Shown: piece after piece, positions 45,414 to 64,000 of the stretch
How positions within the stretch are numbered: position 1 is the first letter of the stretch
Layout: the number at the start of each line of letters is the position of its first letter
Assembly: GCA_963383645.1 (NCBI GenBank)
Contig: OY726561.1
Coordinates: 141,009,441-141,073,440, forward strand
Origin: Muscardinus avellanarius
Taxonomy: Eukaryota; Chordata; Mammalia; Rodentia; Gliridae
Length of the DNA stretch: 64,000 bases
Direction of reading: 5' to 3'
The notes under the pieces: generated by a model
The model's database searches: none
Told to the model about the DNA's origin: nothing
Seen by the model: the letters and a program-made list of their open reading frames with translations, nothing else
Position numbers and translations under genes: made by a program

Positions 45414-45510
45414 TAGGACTGGGGGGTGTAGCGTGGAGGTAGAATGCTCCTGGGTTCCATCCCCAGTACCCCCCCCCCCCACACACACAGTAAAAACTCT
45501 GGCTGGGATG
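43780..45510 (+). repeat. Dense array of about nine forward SINEs
   Basis: Head-to-tail units at about 43780-43900, 43906-44120, 44124-44305, 44378-44605 (second-subfamily left arm), 44622-44745, 44750-44935, 44955-45070, 45073-45215 and 45222-45405 (second subfamily), plus a dID arm 45412-45470. Each lands in or near the A-rich tail of the previous one. The block sits just beyond the RBM5 3' end. Confidence 0.85.
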
Positions 45511-45804
45511 TAGTTCAGAAGAAGAATGAATGGCCAGTGCCATGGGGGTGGGGGGAGGAAGTCTAGGGTTCCAGCTCAGAGGTGGCGTACCCCCAGGTTG
45601 ACCCTGGGAACAGCCCAACAGCACGCGCTGGAGGGGGGCTTGGTGAGCCCGCCTACCTGTGTGGCCCTGTGTTAGATCCCAGGCACAAGATAAACAAAGT
45701 AAAGAGGAAGGACGGGCAAGGAAAGCGCAGAGTGCCACCTTAAGACTCACCGGCCCTCCCGGCCCGCTCCACCACCCTCACCCCACCCCGGGAAGAAAGA
45801 GGCA

Positions 45805-45831
45805 AGACACCCCGTTGTCAAGGTATTTCTT
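45805..45831 (-). terminator. Candidate RBM5 polyadenylation signal
   Basis: Variant hexamer AAGAAA at 45831-45826 on the minus strand, inside ACAAAAGAAATACC. It is followed by a G/T-rich stretch (GGGGTGTCTTG at 45812-45802) that could be the downstream element. Canonical AATAAA is absent between the stop codon and this point. Confidence 0.45.
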
Positions 45832-46175
45832 TTGTAAAGGAGCCAGATTTGGCAACTAGGCTGAAAATCTTCCAAAATTCTGTACAAATGTGTAATATAC
45901 AAATATACACAGGCTTCTGCCAAGAGAAGACACCAGGAGACAAATGGCAGCGGCGGCTGGCGTCAGCACCAGCAGGGCCTCAGCCCTGGGAGGCCACGCC
46001 ACGCTACATATGTACACGGAGGAGAAAAACCCGCTGCCCCAAGGTCTGGCCACGAGCCGGGAGTGGGGGGAGCCCGAGGACGAGCGCTTCACCCCAACTG
46101 TTAGCAGCACGAGGGCGCCCTCGAGACCGCGCGAGGCAGGAGCCGGCCAGCTCGTGCTCCTGCGGGCTCTCAGCA

Positions 46176-63954
<17,779 letters not shown>

Positions 63955-64000
63955 CTGAAAAAAAAAAGTTTTATCTGTAATTATTTCTTACATAGGCCAA

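Noticed and set aside
43780..45510. Regularly repeated units resembling a tandem or CRISPR-like array
   Set aside because: The units are separate SINE insertions with A-rich tails and different truncations. There are no short direct repeats with unique spacers, and the genome is mammalian.

Overview
This window is nuclear DNA from a placental mammal. It holds long SINE-rich introns, canonical GT-AG exons, a CpG island and many dinucleotide microsatellites. The dominant SINE is a dimer: a 7SL/B1-like left arm joined to a tRNA-derived ID-like right arm (B1-dID type). Classic ID monomers are also present. This points to a rodent outside the mouse/rat lineage, probably squirrel-related, but I cannot name the species. 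No bacterial, viral or organelle gene was recognised.

Two protein-coding genes are supported, both on the minus strand, so the window reads right to left. (1) RBM5, right part (about 45.8-64 kb): 18 exons, from the RanBP2-type zinc finger to the stop codon. All splice phases agree and give an uninterrupted 626-residue C-terminal part; the first exons lie beyond the right edge. (2) SEMA3F, left part (about 0.6-19.6 kb): a CpG-island promoter with a non-coding first exon, the signal-peptide exon and five further coding exons, including a conserved 31-codon cassette exon. The rest of the Sema domain and the C-terminus lie beyond the left edge. RBM5 followed head-to-tail by SEMA3F matches the human 3p21.31 order as I know it.

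Layout: 1-15,842 SEMA3F exons and introns; 15,843-19,272 SEMA3F intron 1 with a GGAA microsatellite; 18,950-20,200 CpG island/promoter; about 20,200-45,800 intergenic, with GC-rich unique DNA, SINE clusters and several short AT-rich islands that look like candidate regulatory elements; 45,800-64,000 RBM5, whose introns are packed with SINEs in both orientations.

The two genes do not form a pathway. RBM5 is a nuclear splicing regulator and SEMA3F a secreted guidance ligand. They are linked by position, in the human tumour-suppressor region 3p21.3. I found no previously undescribed gene system. The items most worth a second look are non-coding: a tandem pair of RFX X-box motifs, a homeodomain-site cluster in the first coding intron of SEMA3F, two diverged SINE subfamilies with nested insertions, and inverted SINE pairs flanking RBM5 exons.
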